Under the pieces are notes generated by a model that was not told the DNA's origin, did no database searches, and saw only the letters and a program-made list of their open reading frames with translations. The position numbers were made by a program, and so were the translations under genes. A DNA stretch of 64,000 nucleotides from Sphingomonas aurantiaca (GTDB taxonomy: Bacteria > Pseudomonadota > Alphaproteobacteria > Sphingomonadales > Sphingomonadaceae). This document shows positions 51,581 through 61,055 of this stretch, piece after piece (position 1 is the first letter of the stretch; each line of letters opens with the position of its first letter). The stretch is from the NCBI RefSeq assembly GCF_003050705.1, contig NZ_QAOG01000001.1:727105-791104 (forward strand), written 5' to 3'.

Positions 51581-52840
51581 TCAGGACTCGTGTCCAAGCC
51601 GGTCGCATGCCTCGCCGATCGCGGCATAGATCCGGTCGAGGTCGGCATCGTCGATGCAATAAGGCGGCATGACGTAGACGGTGTTGCCGAGCGGCCGGAG
51701 CAGCAGGTCGCGCGCGCCGAAAAAGGCGAGCAGGCGCGGGCCGATCTGCGAGAGATACCCGTCCTCGCCGCGCAGTTCGACCGCGGTGATCGTGCCGATC
51801 TGGCGCGCATTGGCGATTCGCGGATGCCGGGCAAGTGCCTCCAGCCGCGTCGCCTGACGGGCGGCGAGATCGGCGATCCGGTCGCGCACCGGCTCGTCGC
51901 GCCAGATCGCGAGATTCGCATTGGCGGCGGCGCAGGCGATCGGGTTGGCGGTATAGCTCGACGAGTGGAAGAACATCCGCGCGCGGTCGGTGCCGTAATG
52001 CGCCTGGTAGATCGCCTCGGTCGCCATCGTCACCGCGAGCGGGATCGCGCCGCCGGTCAGCCCCTTCGACAGGCACAGGATATCGGGCACCACGCCCGCC
52101 TGTTCGCAGGCGAGCAACGTGCCCGTGCGGCCCCAGCCGGTCATCACCTCGTCGGCGATGAACAGCACGTCGTGGCGCGCGCAGATGCGGCGCATCTCGG
52201 CCAGCACATGCGGCGGATAGATGTGCATCCCGCCCGCGCCGAGCAGCAACGGCTCGACGATGAACGCGGCCGGATGCGCGGCACACGCCGCCTCCAGCGC
52301 GTCGAGTGTCGCTTGCTCGCGCCCGGCGGCGGGGAAGGGGATCGTCCCGACATCGAACAGCAGCGGCGCGTAGGCGCGGTTGAAGACGCCGCGCGCGCCG
52401 ACCGACATCGCGCCGATCGTGTCGCCATGATAGCTGTGCTCGAGCACGAGGATGCGGTGGCGATCCTCGCCGCGATCGAGCCAATAGCCGAGCGCCATCT
52501 TCAGCGCGCACTCGACGCTGGTCGACCCTGAGTCGGAGAAGAACACGCGCGTCAGTTCGGGCGGCATGATCGCGGTCAGCCCGCGCGCAAGGTCCTCGGC
52601 GGGCTGATGCGTCCAGCCGGCGAAGATGATCTGGTCGAGCGTGCCCGCCTGCTCGGCGATCGCCGCCATGATCGTCGGGTTGGCATGGCCATGCGTGGTG
52701 ACCCACCAGGACGAGATCGCATCGACGATACGCCGGCCATCCGATGTGTAGAGCGCGGCGCCCTCGGCATGCGTGACGAGCGGGATCGGCTCGCGCAGGC
52801 CGTGCTGCGTGAAGGGGTGCCAGACGGGGGAGTCGCTCAC
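51581..52840 (-). CDS. bioA: adenosylmethionine-8-amino-7-oxononanoate aminotransferase
   Basis: PLP enzyme that makes 7,8-diaminopelargonic acid from KAPA with S-adenosylmethionine as amino donor. The 419-residue protein has the BioA patterns VWHPFTQHG near the N-terminus, WWVTTHGHANP, FFSDSGSTSVECALKMA, DEVMTGWGRTG and the PLP lysine in CLSKGLTGGAIPL. The start GTG 52840 overlaps the bioD stop (GTGA), and bioD overlaps bioF, so the three form one operon. Confidence 0.95.
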   Translation of the reverse strand: MSDSPVWHPFTQHGLREPIPLVTHAEGAALYTSDGRRIVDAISSWWVTTHGHANPTIMAAIAEQAGTLDQIIFAGWTHQPAEDLARGLTAIMPPELTRVFFSDSGSTSVECALKMALGYWLDRGEDRHRILVLEHSYHGDTIGAMSVGARGVFNRAYAPLLFDVGTIPFPAAGREQATLDALEAACAAHPAAFIVEPLLLGAGGMHIYPPHVLAEMRRICARHDVLFIADEVMTGWGRTGTLLACEQAGVVPDILCLSKGLTGGAIPLAVTMATEAIYQAHYGTDRARMFFHSSSYTANPIACAAANANLAIWRDEPVRDRIADLAARQATRLEALARHPRIANARQIGTITAVELRGEDGYLSQIGPRLLAFFGARDLLLRPLGNTVYVMPPYCIDDADLDRIYAAIGEACDRLGHES

Positions 52841-53454
52841 CGGAACGCCTCCAGGTCGAAGGCCGCGGCGAACGCCTCGGCCAGCGTCGCGGCGTTCAGC
52901 GGATCGAGGCGGGGCAGGCGGCCGAGCCGGCGGACCTTGCCGAGCGCGGCGATCGTCGCCTCGCTATCCTCGATCGCATCGCCGACGAACGCGATGCCGA
53001 GGATCGGCACGCCGCGACTTCGCAGCGCCTCGATCGACAACAGGCTGTGGTTGATCGTGCCGAGCCCGGTCCGCGCGACGAGCACGACCGGCTTGCCCCA
53101 GCGCGCGAACAGGTCGGCGAAGATGAGATCGCGCGTGACGGGCACCATCACGCCGCCAGCGCCCTCGACCACCAGCGCGCCGTCGACCTCGGGCAGCACA
53201 AGCCGGTCCGGCTCGATCGTCACGCCATCGATCTCGGCCGCGAGATGCGGCGAGCACGGCGTCGTGAGCCGATACGCTTCGGGCAGGACCCGGTCCGCGG
53301 GCACGCCGAGCGTCACGACCGATGCCGCATCGCTGCCGTCCGCAAGCCCGGCCTGCACCGGCTTCCAGTAGCGCGCGCCGAGCGCGGCGGTCAGGCCGGC
53401 GGCGAATACCGTCTTGCCGATGTCGGTGTCCGTCCCGGTGACGATGATCGTCAT
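52837..53454 (-). CDS. bioD: dethiobiotin synthetase
   Basis: ATP-dependent ring closure of diaminopelargonic acid to dethiobiotin. The 205-residue protein has the P-loop IIVTGTDTDIGKTVFAAG at the N-terminus, substrate-contact YWKPVQAGL and the acidic VEGAGGVMVPV motif. ATG 53454 overlaps the bioF stop (ATGA). Confidence 0.94.
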   Translation of the reverse strand: MTIIVTGTDTDIGKTVFAAGLTAALGARYWKPVQAGLADGSDAASVVTLGVPADRVLPEAYRLTTPCSPHLAAEIDGVTIEPDRLVLPEVDGALVVEGAGGVMVPVTRDLIFADLFARWGKPVVLVARTGLGTINHSLLSIEALRSRGVPILGIAFVGDAIEDSEATIAALGKVRRLGRLPRLDPLNAATLAEAFAAAFDLEAFR

Positions 53455-54572
53455 TGCAGCGCCTCTCCCATGATCGCTCCCAGTGCCTCGATATCCGCGA
53501 CGGTCGCGTTGAGCGTCAGCGATATCCGCAACCGCGATCCGCCCTCGGGCACGGTCGGCGGCCGTATCCCCCGCACGTCGAACCCGGCGCGCTGGATCGC
53601 GTCGGCCACCCGCATCGTCCGCGCGGCGTCGCCGAGGACGAGCGGCAGGATCTGCGACCCCGTCGCCGCGACGCCGTGCGGCGCGAGCACGCGCGCCGCG
53701 GTCGCGACGAGGTCCCACAACCGCTCGCGCCGCGCCGGCTCGTCCGCGACGATCCGCAACACCTCGTCCACCGCCAGCGCCATCAGCGGCGACGGCGCGG
53801 TCGAGAAGATGAAGCCGCGCCCGCGATTGACGATGAAGTCGCGCATCACCGCCGGCCCGCACAACAGCGCGCCCTCGCAGCCCAGCGCCTTGCCGCAGGT
53901 GCGCAAGGTGATCACGTTCTCGCGCCCGTCGAGTCCTTCGGCCAGCCCGCGGCCGTCCGTACCGAACACGCCGGTCGCATGCGCCTCGTCGATCAGCAGG
54001 ATCGCGTCGTGGCGATCGGCCACGCGCGCGAGATCGCCGAGCGGCGCGCGGTCGCCGTCCATGCTGTAGAGGCTCTCGACCGCGATCCAGACTCGCCCCG
54101 TGCCGCCCGCGCTGCGCCAGGTGGCGATCGCATCCTCGACCGCGCCGGCATCGTTATGCTCGGCTTGGACGCAGGCTGCGCGGGTCAGTCGCATGCCCTC
54201 GTGCGCGCTCGCATGGATCAGCGAGTCGTGGACGATCAGGTCGGCGCGCTGCGGCAGCGTCGCGAACAGGATCGTGTTGGCGGCATACCCGCTGGCGAAG
54301 AACAGCGCCGCCTCGGTCCCGAAGAACCGCGCGGCCGCGGCCTCCAGCGCCTCGTGCTCGGGCGCATTGCCGCGCAGCAACCGCGAGCCGCCCGAACCGA
54401 CCGGCACGCCGCGCGCCAACGCCTCGACCATCGCACCGCGCAGCCGATCCGAACCGGCAAGCCCGAGATAGTCGTTCGACGCAAAATCGACGCCTGCGCG
54501 CGGGCGGAGCGATCGGTACCGGTCGGCGGCGGTCAGCGTGGCAAGGTCTCGGTGCTGGTCGGCGAACATCAT
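53451..54572 (-). CDS. bioF: 8-amino-7-oxononanoate synthase
   Basis: PLP enzyme condensing pimeloyl thioester and alanine in biotin synthesis. 373 residues, with DFASNDYLGLAGSDRL, GVPVGSGGSRLLRGN, ASGYAANTILFATL, VIDEAHATG-like LLIDEAHATGVFG and the PLP lysine in TLRTCGKALGCEGA, where most family members read TFSKALG. First gene of the bioF-bioD-bioA operon. bioB and the pimeloyl-forming genes are not in the window. It lies 52 bases after dgoA and could be co-transcribed with it. Confidence 0.92.
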   Translation of the reverse strand: MMFADQHRDLATLTAADRYRSLRPRAGVDFASNDYLGLAGSDRLRGAMVEALARGVPVGSGGSRLLRGNAPEHEALEAAAARFFGTEAALFFASGYAANTILFATLPQRADLIVHDSLIHASAHEGMRLTRAACVQAEHNDAGAVEDAIATWRSAGGTGRVWIAVESLYSMDGDRAPLGDLARVADRHDAILLIDEAHATGVFGTDGRGLAEGLDGRENVITLRTCGKALGCEGALLCGPAVMRDFIVNRGRGFIFSTAPSPLMALAVDEVLRIVADEPARRERLWDLVATAARVLAPHGVAATGSQILPLVLGDAARTMRVADAIQRAGFDVRGIRPPTVPEGGSRLRISLTLNATVADIEALGAIMGEALQ

Positions 54573-54624
54573 CGCGCCGCCCTAACCGCTACGCGGCGCG
54601 AAGACGAGAGGCGCGACCGCGCGG

Positions 54625-55269
54625 TTAGCTCGCCTGCAGCGCCGCGATGAACCGTGCCGCGCGCGCGCCGACCTCCGCCGCCGTCATCCCCGGCGCATAG
54701 AGCGCGGAGCCGAGGCCGAAGCCTGCTGCGCCCGCGTTGCGCCACTCGGCCATGATCTCGGGCACGATTCCGCCGACCGGCAGCACGCGCGTACCCTTGG
54801 GGAGGACGGCGCGCATCGCCTTCAGCACGGCGGGGCTGGCGGCCTCGGCGGGGAACAGCTTCAGCGCGGCGGCGCCCGCGTCGAGCGCTGCGAACGCCTC
54901 GGTCGGCGTGGCGATGCCGGGCAGCGCGACATAGCCGCGCTCGGCCGCCGCCGCGATCACCTGCACGTTCGCGTTGGGCGCGATGATCAGCGTACCTCCC
55001 GCCGCGCCAACCGCCGCGACGTCCTCGACTCGCAGCACCGTGCCCGCACCGACGACCGCGCGGCCTTCGAGCCTGCGCGCCAGGCGGGCGATGCTGTCGA
55101 GCGGATCGGGCGAGTTCATCGGCACTTCGAGGATCGTGAACCCGGCCTCGACCAGCGCGTCGCCGATCGCCTCCACCGAGTCGGGCGTCACGCCGCGCAG
55201 GATCGCGATCAGCGGGCAGCGCGCGAACGCGTCGTCAAAGGCCTGGCGGTGGGGCGTCGTGGAAGTCAT
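54625..55269 (-). CDS. dgoA: 2-dehydro-3-deoxy-6-phosphogalactonate aldolase
   Basis: Class I KDPG/KDPGal aldolase, 214 residues, splitting 2-keto-3-deoxy-6-phosphogalactonate into pyruvate and glyceraldehyde 3-phosphate. Conserved parts: LIAILRGVTPDSVEAIGDAL, LEVPMNSPDPLDSI, GAGTVLRVEDV, the Schiff-base lysine in AALKLFPAEAA and VGGIVPEIMAEW. The start ATG 55269 overlaps the stop of the kinase gene (ATGA). Together with dgoK it gives the D-galactonate (De Ley-Doudoroff) pathway steps; dehydratase and transport genes are not here. Confidence 0.93.
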   Translation of the reverse strand: MTSTTPHRQAFDDAFARCPLIAILRGVTPDSVEAIGDALVEAGFTILEVPMNSPDPLDSIARLARRLEGRAVVGAGTVLRVEDVAAVGAAGGTLIIAPNANVQVIAAAAERGYVALPGIATPTEAFAALDAGAAALKLFPAEAASPAVLKAMRAVLPKGTRVLPVGGIVPEIMAEWRNAGAAGFGLGSALYAPGMTAAEVGARAARFIAALQAS

Positions 55270-56129
55270 GCGGCAAGATCCTTGATGCGCGTGATGCCGG
55301 CCACGAACGCGGCCTGGCTGTCGATAGCGTGCGACGTGCCGCCGAGTGCATCGATCGCCCCGGCATAGAGTGCGCCGAGCGCTGGATCGGCGAGAATATG
55401 GACCGTCGTGCCGGACTCGATCCGGGCGGCGGTATCCGCGCCGATCAGCAATCCGCTCGCGAACGAGGCCGCATCCGCATCGTCGGCAAGCCCCAGCACG
55501 CCGCGCGCGCGGATCGCGAACAGGCTCGCGGCGAGATCGCGTTTCGCCCCCTCCGCGACGCCGGCGAGGAACGCCGCCCCCGGCTCGACCGGGTGGCCGA
55601 GCTGTCGGGCGAGGACGCCGTGCGTACGGAGCAGCGCAAACAGCTCGCCGGTCATCGCGGTGGTGAAGCGGGTGATCGCGCCGCGCTCGACCGTCGCCCA
55701 TTTGCAGTGCGTGCCGGGCTGGCACAGCAGCGCCTCCGCGGGCACGAGCCCGGCCGCGACCGCGCCGAGCAGCTGGACCTCCTCGCCGCGCATGACGTCT
55801 GCATGCACCCCGTCGCGGTAGGACAGCCCCGGCACGATCGCGGTGCGGTCGTCGACCCAATCGAGCGCAGCGGCGACGTCGGCAAGACCCGCGGGGGCGG
55901 CCACATAGGTAACGCTGCGCCAGCCGATGTTCGATCCGACCATCCCGGCGAGCAGCATCGGCAGGTCGCCGAGCCGCTGGCGGATCCCCGCGACCTCGGC
56001 GGGATAGTCCGCCGCGGCGACGCTCGCCGCGCCGCGATCGTCGCGTTCGGACGCGACCACCTGGCCGTCCTCGATCCGGAACGCGCGTCGGTTGGAGGTG
56101 CCCCAGTCGACTGCGATGAAAGACGTCAT
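55266..56129 (-). CDS. dgoK: 2-dehydro-3-deoxygalactonokinase
   Basis: Phosphorylates 2-keto-3-deoxygalactonate. The 287-residue protein has the ASKHA ATPase fold; the N-terminal motif FIAVDWGTSNRRAFRI binds phosphate, and LLAGMVGSNIGWRSV, QPGTHCKWATVERGAI and AGVAEGAKRDLAASLF are typical of DgoK. ATG 56129 (upstream AAGGTGG) is preferred over an upstream ATG at 56159. Divergent from the Mfd-like gene. Confidence 0.92.
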   Translation of the reverse strand: MTSFIAVDWGTSNRRAFRIEDGQVVASERDDRGAASVAAADYPAEVAGIRQRLGDLPMLLAGMVGSNIGWRSVTYVAAPAGLADVAAALDWVDDRTAIVPGLSYRDGVHADVMRGEEVQLLGAVAAGLVPAEALLCQPGTHCKWATVERGAITRFTTAMTGELFALLRTHGVLARQLGHPVEPGAAFLAGVAEGAKRDLAASLFAIRARGVLGLADDADAASFASGLLIGADTAARIESGTTVHILADPALGALYAGAIDALGGTSHAIDSQAAFVAGITRIKDLAA

Positions 56130-56176
56130 GGTCGCCACCTTGCTCCCGTCGCGACGCAACGGCGTAGGTCCTCCGA

Positions 56177-56182
56177 ATTATA
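56177..56182 (-). promoter_or_regulatory. -10 box candidate for dgoK
   Basis: A perfect TATAAT on the minus strand, 48 bases upstream of the dgoK ATG, in an AT-rich island of an otherwise GC-rich window. Part of the imperfect palindrome TTTAT-CGT-ATAA. No good -35 is spaced 16-18 bases upstream, so control by an activator or repressor is possible. Confidence 0.4.
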
Positions 56183-56318
56183 CGATAAAACAACCATGTC
56201 CAGCCTCCACCGAGTCGTCCGCCCCCGCAAAACGCATTCGGCCGAAACGCACTGATCGAGGATAGCGCCGCAGGAACAGACACCGAACCCCCTCGTTCAG
56301 CCCCGACCAGCGAGAGGA

Positions 56319-59300
56319 ATGCGTGTGCTTCAGATTAGCGCTCAGGCCGAGACCGACACCGGCACTATCGAGGCAGCGCCTCCCGAATCGGTCGCGGTGG
56401 CGATCGCCGAACGGCTCGCGCAAGGAAGTCTGGTCTATGTCGCGCTGGACGACCGACGCGCGACCGATATCGCAGCGATCGCCGCCGCGCTCGTGCCCGA
56501 TGCGGTGGTGATCCAGCTGCCGTCGAGCGACGCGTTGCCGGGCGACGACGCGCCGGCCTCGCCCGCCAATGTCGGGTTGCGCGTCGCGGCGCTGCGTCGC
56601 GTGCGGCACGCGACCACGCATGAAACCGGACCGGTCCTGCTGGTGACCACCGCCGAAGCGACCGCGGTACGCTATCCCGAACCGGTATCGTTCGATGCGG
56701 CCCCACCGCGGCTTGAGGTCGGCGATACGCTCGACGTCGAGGCGTTCGCGGCGGCAGCGGCGGAGATCGGCTATATCGTCGACGACCGGATCGATGAGCC
56801 CGGCGAGATCGCAGTGCGCGGCAACGTGATCGACATCTTTCCCGCCGACCGCGAGACCCCGGTCCGCATCGAATTCGCGAACGGACGGATCACCGCGCTG
56901 CGCGACTATGATCCCGTCTCGCAACTCGGCTCCGCCGACATCGCCTGTGTCGAGGTCGGGCGCGCGACCGAGCCGTTGGTCGAGAAGGGCGTCGCGCTCC
57001 TCGCGCATCTCCCCGATGCGGCGATCGCGTTCGATCCCGGCGTCGATCGCCGTCGCGCACGGTTCATGGCGATCGCCGCCGATGGCCTGCCGCGTCGCAA
57101 GGCCAGCGCCGATCTGGTCGCGACCCGGTCCTGGGATGCCGCGGTCGCCAAGCGCGACGTCGTCGTGATCAAGCCGGATGCCACGCCGTCGCCCCGCTTC
57201 GTCGAACAGCGCGATCCCGCGCGAGGGTTCGCCAAGCTCGCCAAGGACGTGCTGGCCGATTCGCGCCTCGTGCTGGTCGGCTCGCCCCGCGACCTGCGCT
57301 TTCTCCAGCCGCGGCTCGAGCGGCGGGCGAAGATCGATCTCGTGCCCGTCGAGCGCTGGTCGGATGTCGTCGCGGCCAGGCCCGGCACCGCGATGATGCT
57401 GGTCGCACCGATCGATCGCGGCTTTGCGAGCTCTGGCGTCACCGTCGTCGCGGGTGCAGACCTGCTCGGCGGCCGCGCGCGTGGCGACGAGATCGCCGCG
57501 AGCGGCGCGGGCGCGCTCACGGGTCTTTCGAGCGAGCTGCGCTGCGGCGACGTCGTCGTGCACGAGGAGTTCGGAATCGGCATCGTTCGCGGGCTCGAGA
57601 CGCTGCCCGATACCGGCGGCGACGCGATCATCCTGTGCTACGCGAAGGAAGGCCGCCGGCTCGTCCCCGTCGCCGAGGCCGACCGGATCTGGCGCTATGG
57701 CGCGGACGCCGATGCGGTGACGCTGGACACGCTCGACGGTGCATCGTGGCAGAAGCGGCGCGGCGCGATCGATGCGGCGATCGCCGACAGCGCGCGCGAT
57801 CTTGCGGCGATCGCCGCCGAGCGCGCGGCGCAGACGACCGACCCGATCATTCCCGACCGGGTGGCCTATGAGCGGTTCGCCGCCGGGTTCGCCTTCACCG
57901 AAACGCCCGACCAGGCGCGCGCGATCACGACCACGCTGGCCGATCTGGCGAGCGGCAAGCCGATGGACCGGCTCGTGATCGGCGACGTCGGCTACGGCAA
58001 GACCGAGATCGCGCTCCGCGCCGCCGCCGCGGTCGCGCTGGCGGGTCGCCAGGTCGCGATCACCGCGCCCACGACGGTCCTCGTCCGCCAGCATATCGAG
58101 ACGTTCACGCGGCGGTTCGAGGGGACCGGCGTTGCCGTCGCCGGTCTGTCGCGCCTGTCGAGCACCGCCGAAAAGACGCGCGTGAAGGCCGGGCTTGCGG
58201 ACGGATCGATTGGCGTCGTCATCGGCACCGGCGCGGTCGCGGGCAAGGGCGTGGCGTACAAGGATCTGGCGTTGGTCGTGATCGACGAGGAGCAGCGGTT
58301 CGGCACCGCGGACAAGGCCAGGCTGCACGCGCTGGGCGCGGGGCACGTCCTGACGCTGAGCGCCACGCCGATCCCGCGCACGCTGCAATCGGCGATGATC
58401 GGGCTCCAGGGCATGTCGGTGATTGCGACTCCGCCCGCGCGTCGCCAGCCGATCCGTACCGCAGTCGCCGCGTTCGACGATGCCACCGTCCGTGCGGCAT
58501 TGCGGCGCGAGCGCGCGCGTGGCGGGCAGAGCTTCGTCGTGGTCCCGCGGATCGACGACATGGCGCCGCTGGCGGCCCGGCTCGCCAAGCTCGTCCCCGA
58601 ACTTGGCATCGTCCAGGCGCATGGCAAGATGCCCGCCGCCGAGATCGACGAGGCGATGGTGGGGTTCGCCGCGGGCGATGGCGACGTGCTGCTCGCCACC
58701 AACATCATCGAGGCGGGGCTAGACGTCCCGCGTGCGAACACGATGATCGTCCACCATGCCGACCGGTTCGGCCTGTCGCAGCTGCACCAGTTGCGCGGCC
58801 GGGTCGGGCGTGGCGGGCGGCGCGGGCAGGTGATGCTGCTCACCGACGGCGACGCGACGATCGCCGAGGCGACGCTCAAGCGCCTGCGGACGTTGCAGGC
58901 ATTCGACCGGCTCGGCGCGGGCTTCGCGATCAGCGCGCGCGATCTCGACCTGCGCGGCGCGGGCGATCTCGTCGGCGAGGCGCAGGCCGGGCACATGAAG
59001 CTGATCGGGATCGACCTGTACCAGCATCTGTTCGGCCGCGCGCTGCGGCTGGCGCGCGGCGAACAGGTCGACGACTGGGTGCCCGACCTCCATCTCGAGC
59101 TCGGCGGCACGCTGCCCGAAGCCTGGATTCCGGAGGAGGAGGTTCGCCTGTCGCTGTACGGCCGGCTGGCACGGCTCGAGGACGTCGTGGCGCTCGACCG
59201 GTTCGAGGCCGAGCTCGAGGATCGCTTCGGCACGATCCCCGATTCGGCGCGACAGCTGCTGTTGCTCGCACGGATCCGGTTGCGTGCCTGTGCCGCGGGA

Positions 59301-59480
59301 ATCCGGCGGATCGACGCCGGCCCTGCGGCGATCGCGTTCACGCCGCACGATCGCCGCGCCGAGGCGCCGCTTGACGAGCTGGTCGAGAAGAACGGCCGCT
59401 GGATCTTGAAGTGCGCGGTCGCCGATCCGGTCGAGCGCGCCGCGCAGATCGAGGCGCTGCTCGACGCGCTGGCCGGGTGA
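56319..59480 (+). CDS. Mfd-like transcription-repair coupling helicase, divergent
   Basis: A 1053-residue SF2 translocase with the full Mfd domain order: UvrB-like N-terminal module (1-330), RNA-polymerase interaction domain (about 402-470, LRCGDVVVHEEFGIGIVRGL), translocase with Walker A GDVGYGKT (555-562), motif II DEEQ (656-659), ATPIPRTLQSAM and QLHQLRGRVGRGGRRG, and a C-terminal TRCF domain. It is about 100 residues shorter than E. coli Mfd, with motif II DEEQ where E. coli has DEEH. It may be a second, Mfd-like paralogue. ATG 56319 sits almost on GAGAGG; GTG 56325 has better spacing. Confidence 0.85.
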   Translation: MRVLQISAQAETDTGTIEAAPPESVAVAIAERLAQGSLVYVALDDRRATDIAAIAAALVPDAVVIQLPSSDALPGDDAPASPANVGLRVAALRRVRHATTHETGPVLLVTTAEATAVRYPEPVSFDAAPPRLEVGDTLDVEAFAAAAAEIGYIVDDRIDEPGEIAVRGNVIDIFPADRETPVRIEFANGRITALRDYDPVSQLGSADIACVEVGRATEPLVEKGVALLAHLPDAAIAFDPGVDRRRARFMAIAADGLPRRKASADLVATRSWDAAVAKRDVVVIKPDATPSPRFVEQRDPARGFAKLAKDVLADSRLVLVGSPRDLRFLQPRLERRAKIDLVPVERWSDVVAARPGTAMMLVAPIDRGFASSGVTVVAGADLLGGRARGDEIAASGAGALTGLSSELRCGDVVVHEEFGIGIVRGLETLPDTGGDAIILCYAKEGRRLVPVAEADRIWRYGADADAVTLDTLDGASWQKRRGAIDAAIADSARDLAAIAAERAAQTTDPIIPDRVAYERFAAGFAFTETPDQARAITTTLADLASGKPMDRLVIGDVGYGKTEIALRAAAAVALAGRQVAITAPTTVLVRQHIETFTRRFEGTGVAVAGLSRLSSTAEKTRVKAGLADGSIGVVIGTGAVAGKGVAYKDLALVVIDEEQRFGTADKARLHALGAGHVLTLSATPIPRTLQSAMIGLQGMSVIATPPARRQPIRTAVAAFDDATVRAALRRERARGGQSFVVVPRIDDMAPLAARLAKLVPELGIVQAHGKMPAAEIDEAMVGFAAGDGDVLLATNIIEAGLDVPRANTMIVHHADRFGLSQLHQLRGRVGRGGRRGQVMLLTDGDATIAEATLKRLRTLQAFDRLGAGFAISARDLDLRGAGDLVGEAQAGHMKLIGIDLYQHLFGRALRLARGEQVDDWVPDLHLELGGTLPEAWIPEEEVRLSLYGRLARLEDVVALDRFEAELEDRFGTIPDSARQLLLLARIRLRACAAGIRRIDAGPAAIAFTPHDRRAEAPLDELVEKNGRWILKCAVADPVERAAQIEALLDALAG

Positions 59481-59490
59481 TCCGGCCCGT

Positions 59491-60354
59491 CTATTCCGCC
59501 GCAGCGGCCAGCGGTGTCGAGAGCGCCTCGTCGGCGAGCGCGGCGAGGATCGCCTGGACCAGGTCGACGACCCGCGCGAACCCCGCGCCGGGCGCGTGGA
59601 GCTTGCGATCGAGATAGACGGTGCGATCGAGTTCGAGCTGGATCGCGTGAATACCGCTGTCGGGGCGGGCATGGCGTTCTAGGATATGCCCGCCCGCATA
59701 GGGCGTGTTGCGCGCCACCGAAAAGCCGTACTCGGTACAGGCGCGCTCGGCGCGATCGACGAATCGCGGCGCGGCGGCATGGCCGAACCGGTCGCCGAGC
59801 ACGATCCGCGTACCGCCCGGCCCGAGCGGCGGCATCGAGTGTAGGTCTAGCAGCACCGCGCAGCCGAATCGCGCCTGCGCGGCCTGCAACGCCGCCGCGA
59901 CCGCCGCGTGATAGGGGCGGTGGTCGGCGACGATCCGCGCGGTGACTTCGGCATCGGTGAAGCGCCGCGCCCACAGGTCGCCCGCCCCCGATACGCGGCG
60001 CGGCACCAGCCCCAGGCCGCTGCGCAGCTTGGCGGATTGCTGGACAGGCGCGACCCCGCGCGCGCCCTCGTCGATCAGCGGATCGCGCTCGTCCTCCGCG
60101 CGGTTGAGATCGATCCAGGCGCGCGCGCGCCGCTGGATGATCGTCGCCTGGTCCGTCCGCGCGCTGCGTGCCACCGCATCGACCAGCCGATCCTCGAGCG
60201 GCAGCAACGCCGCCAGCGGCACGCGCAACGCGGTCTTGAGCGAAAGCGGATAGTCGCGCCCGGCATGCGGCACTGAAATCACCACCGGGCTGGTCGGCGG
60301 CGCGGCGTCCCGTTGGTCGGCAGGCGGCAGACGATCGAAGGGGGACAGCGGCAT
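59491..60354 (-). CDS. N-formylglutamate amidohydrolase family protein
   Basis: A 287-residue zinc-dependent amidohydrolase of the HutG/FGase family. Metal and substrate regions are visible: VVISVPHAGRDYPLSL, AWIDLNRAEDERDPL, VLLDLHSMPPLG, RNTPYAGGHILERH and IHAIQLELDRTVYLD. In histidine breakdown it releases formate from N-formylglutamate, but no hut genes are nearby, so another amide is possible. It is beside cpdR, as in Caulobacter and other alphaproteobacteria. ATG 60354 has no obvious ribosome-binding site. Confidence 0.88.
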   Translation of the reverse strand: MPLSPFDRLPPADQRDAAPPTSPVVISVPHAGRDYPLSLKTALRVPLAALLPLEDRLVDAVARSARTDQATIIQRRARAWIDLNRAEDERDPLIDEGARGVAPVQQSAKLRSGLGLVPRRVSGAGDLWARRFTDAEVTARIVADHRPYHAAVAAALQAAQARFGCAVLLDLHSMPPLGPGGTRIVLGDRFGHAAAPRFVDRAERACTEYGFSVARNTPYAGGHILERHARPDSGIHAIQLELDRTVYLDRKLHAPGAGFARVVDLVQAILAALADEALSTPLAAAAE

Positions 60355-60465
60355 GGCGACCACGCTAAACCGACCGACCGGGACGGGCAATGGACCTGGA
60401 AATGTTAACCAATTTGCGGCTAGGACCGCGCGTCAAAGCACGCGTGCAAACAGGACTTTAGATCG

Positions 60466-60843
60466 ATGTTGCGAATTCTGCTGGCCGAGGATGATCAGGT
60501 CATGCGCGAGTATCTGACGCGGGCGCTCGAACGCTCGGGCTATGCCGTCACCGCGGTCGATCGCGGGACGGCGGCGATTCCGCTGCTCGAGACGCAGACG
60601 TTCGACCTGTTGCTCACCGATATCGTGATGCCCGAGATGGACGGGATCGAACTCGCGCAGAAGGCGGGCGAGATGTGCCGCGATCTGCGCGTCATGTTCA
60701 TCACCGGCTTTGCGGCGGTCACGCTGAAGGCCGGGCGCGCGATGCCGCAGGCCCGTGTCCTGTCGAAACCCTTCCATCTGCGCGACCTCGTCGCCGAGGT
60801 GGATCGGCTGTTCGAGATGGATAATGCAACGGGCATGCATTGA
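60466..60843 (+). CDS. cpdR: single-domain response regulator, CpdR-like
   Basis: A 125-residue stand-alone receiver domain: acidic pocket LLAEDDQVM, phosphorylation site Asp52 in LLTDIVMPEMDG, FITGFAAVTL and the conserved Lys in VLSKPFHLRDLV. In Caulobacter CpdR, when unphosphorylated, primes ClpXP to degrade cell-cycle proteins at the stalked pole. The match in size and in its neighbour (N-formylglutamate amidohydrolase) supports this assignment; the name is inferred from context and sequence, not from a database search. Confidence 0.8.
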   Translation: MLRILLAEDDQVMREYLTRALERSGYAVTAVDRGTAAIPLLETQTFDLLLTDIVMPEMDGIELAQKAGEMCRDLRVMFITGFAAVTLKAGRAMPQARVLSKPFHLRDLVAEVDRLFEMDNATGMH

Positions 60844-60887
60844 ACGCTTGCACCCCGCGATAACCGCGGCTAGTGGAGCGCTCCGGC

Positions 60888-60962
60888 GGGCGTGTAGCTC
60901 AGTGGTAGAGCACTGTGTTGACATCGCAGGGGTCGCAAGTTCAATCCTTGCCACGCCCACCA
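60888..60962 (+). tRNA. tRNA-Val(GAC)
   Basis: 75 bases including an encoded CCA. Acceptor GGGCGTG pairs with CACGCCC, D-arm GCTCAGTGGTAGAGC, anticodon stem CTGTG/CGCAG with loop TTGACAT (anticodon GAC at 60920-60922), and T-arm GCAAGTTCAATCCTTGC. Reads valine codons GUC and GUU. A terminator follows within four bases. Confidence 0.95.
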
Positions 60963-60965
60963 TAG

Positions 60966-61001
60966 AAAGCCCCGCTAGCCATTCGGTTAGCGGGGCTTTT
61001 T
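60966..61001 (+). terminator. terminator after tRNA-Val
   Basis: AAAGCCCCGCTA and TTAGCGGGGCTTTTT form a twelve-base stem with a nine-base loop followed by T residues. The A-run on the other side would let it work on the opposite strand too. Confidence 0.92.
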
Positions 61002-61055
61002 GCTGTCCGGGGCTTTGGGGCTTCCGGTATCGTGAAAAGCTGGCATGGCGCGGCG

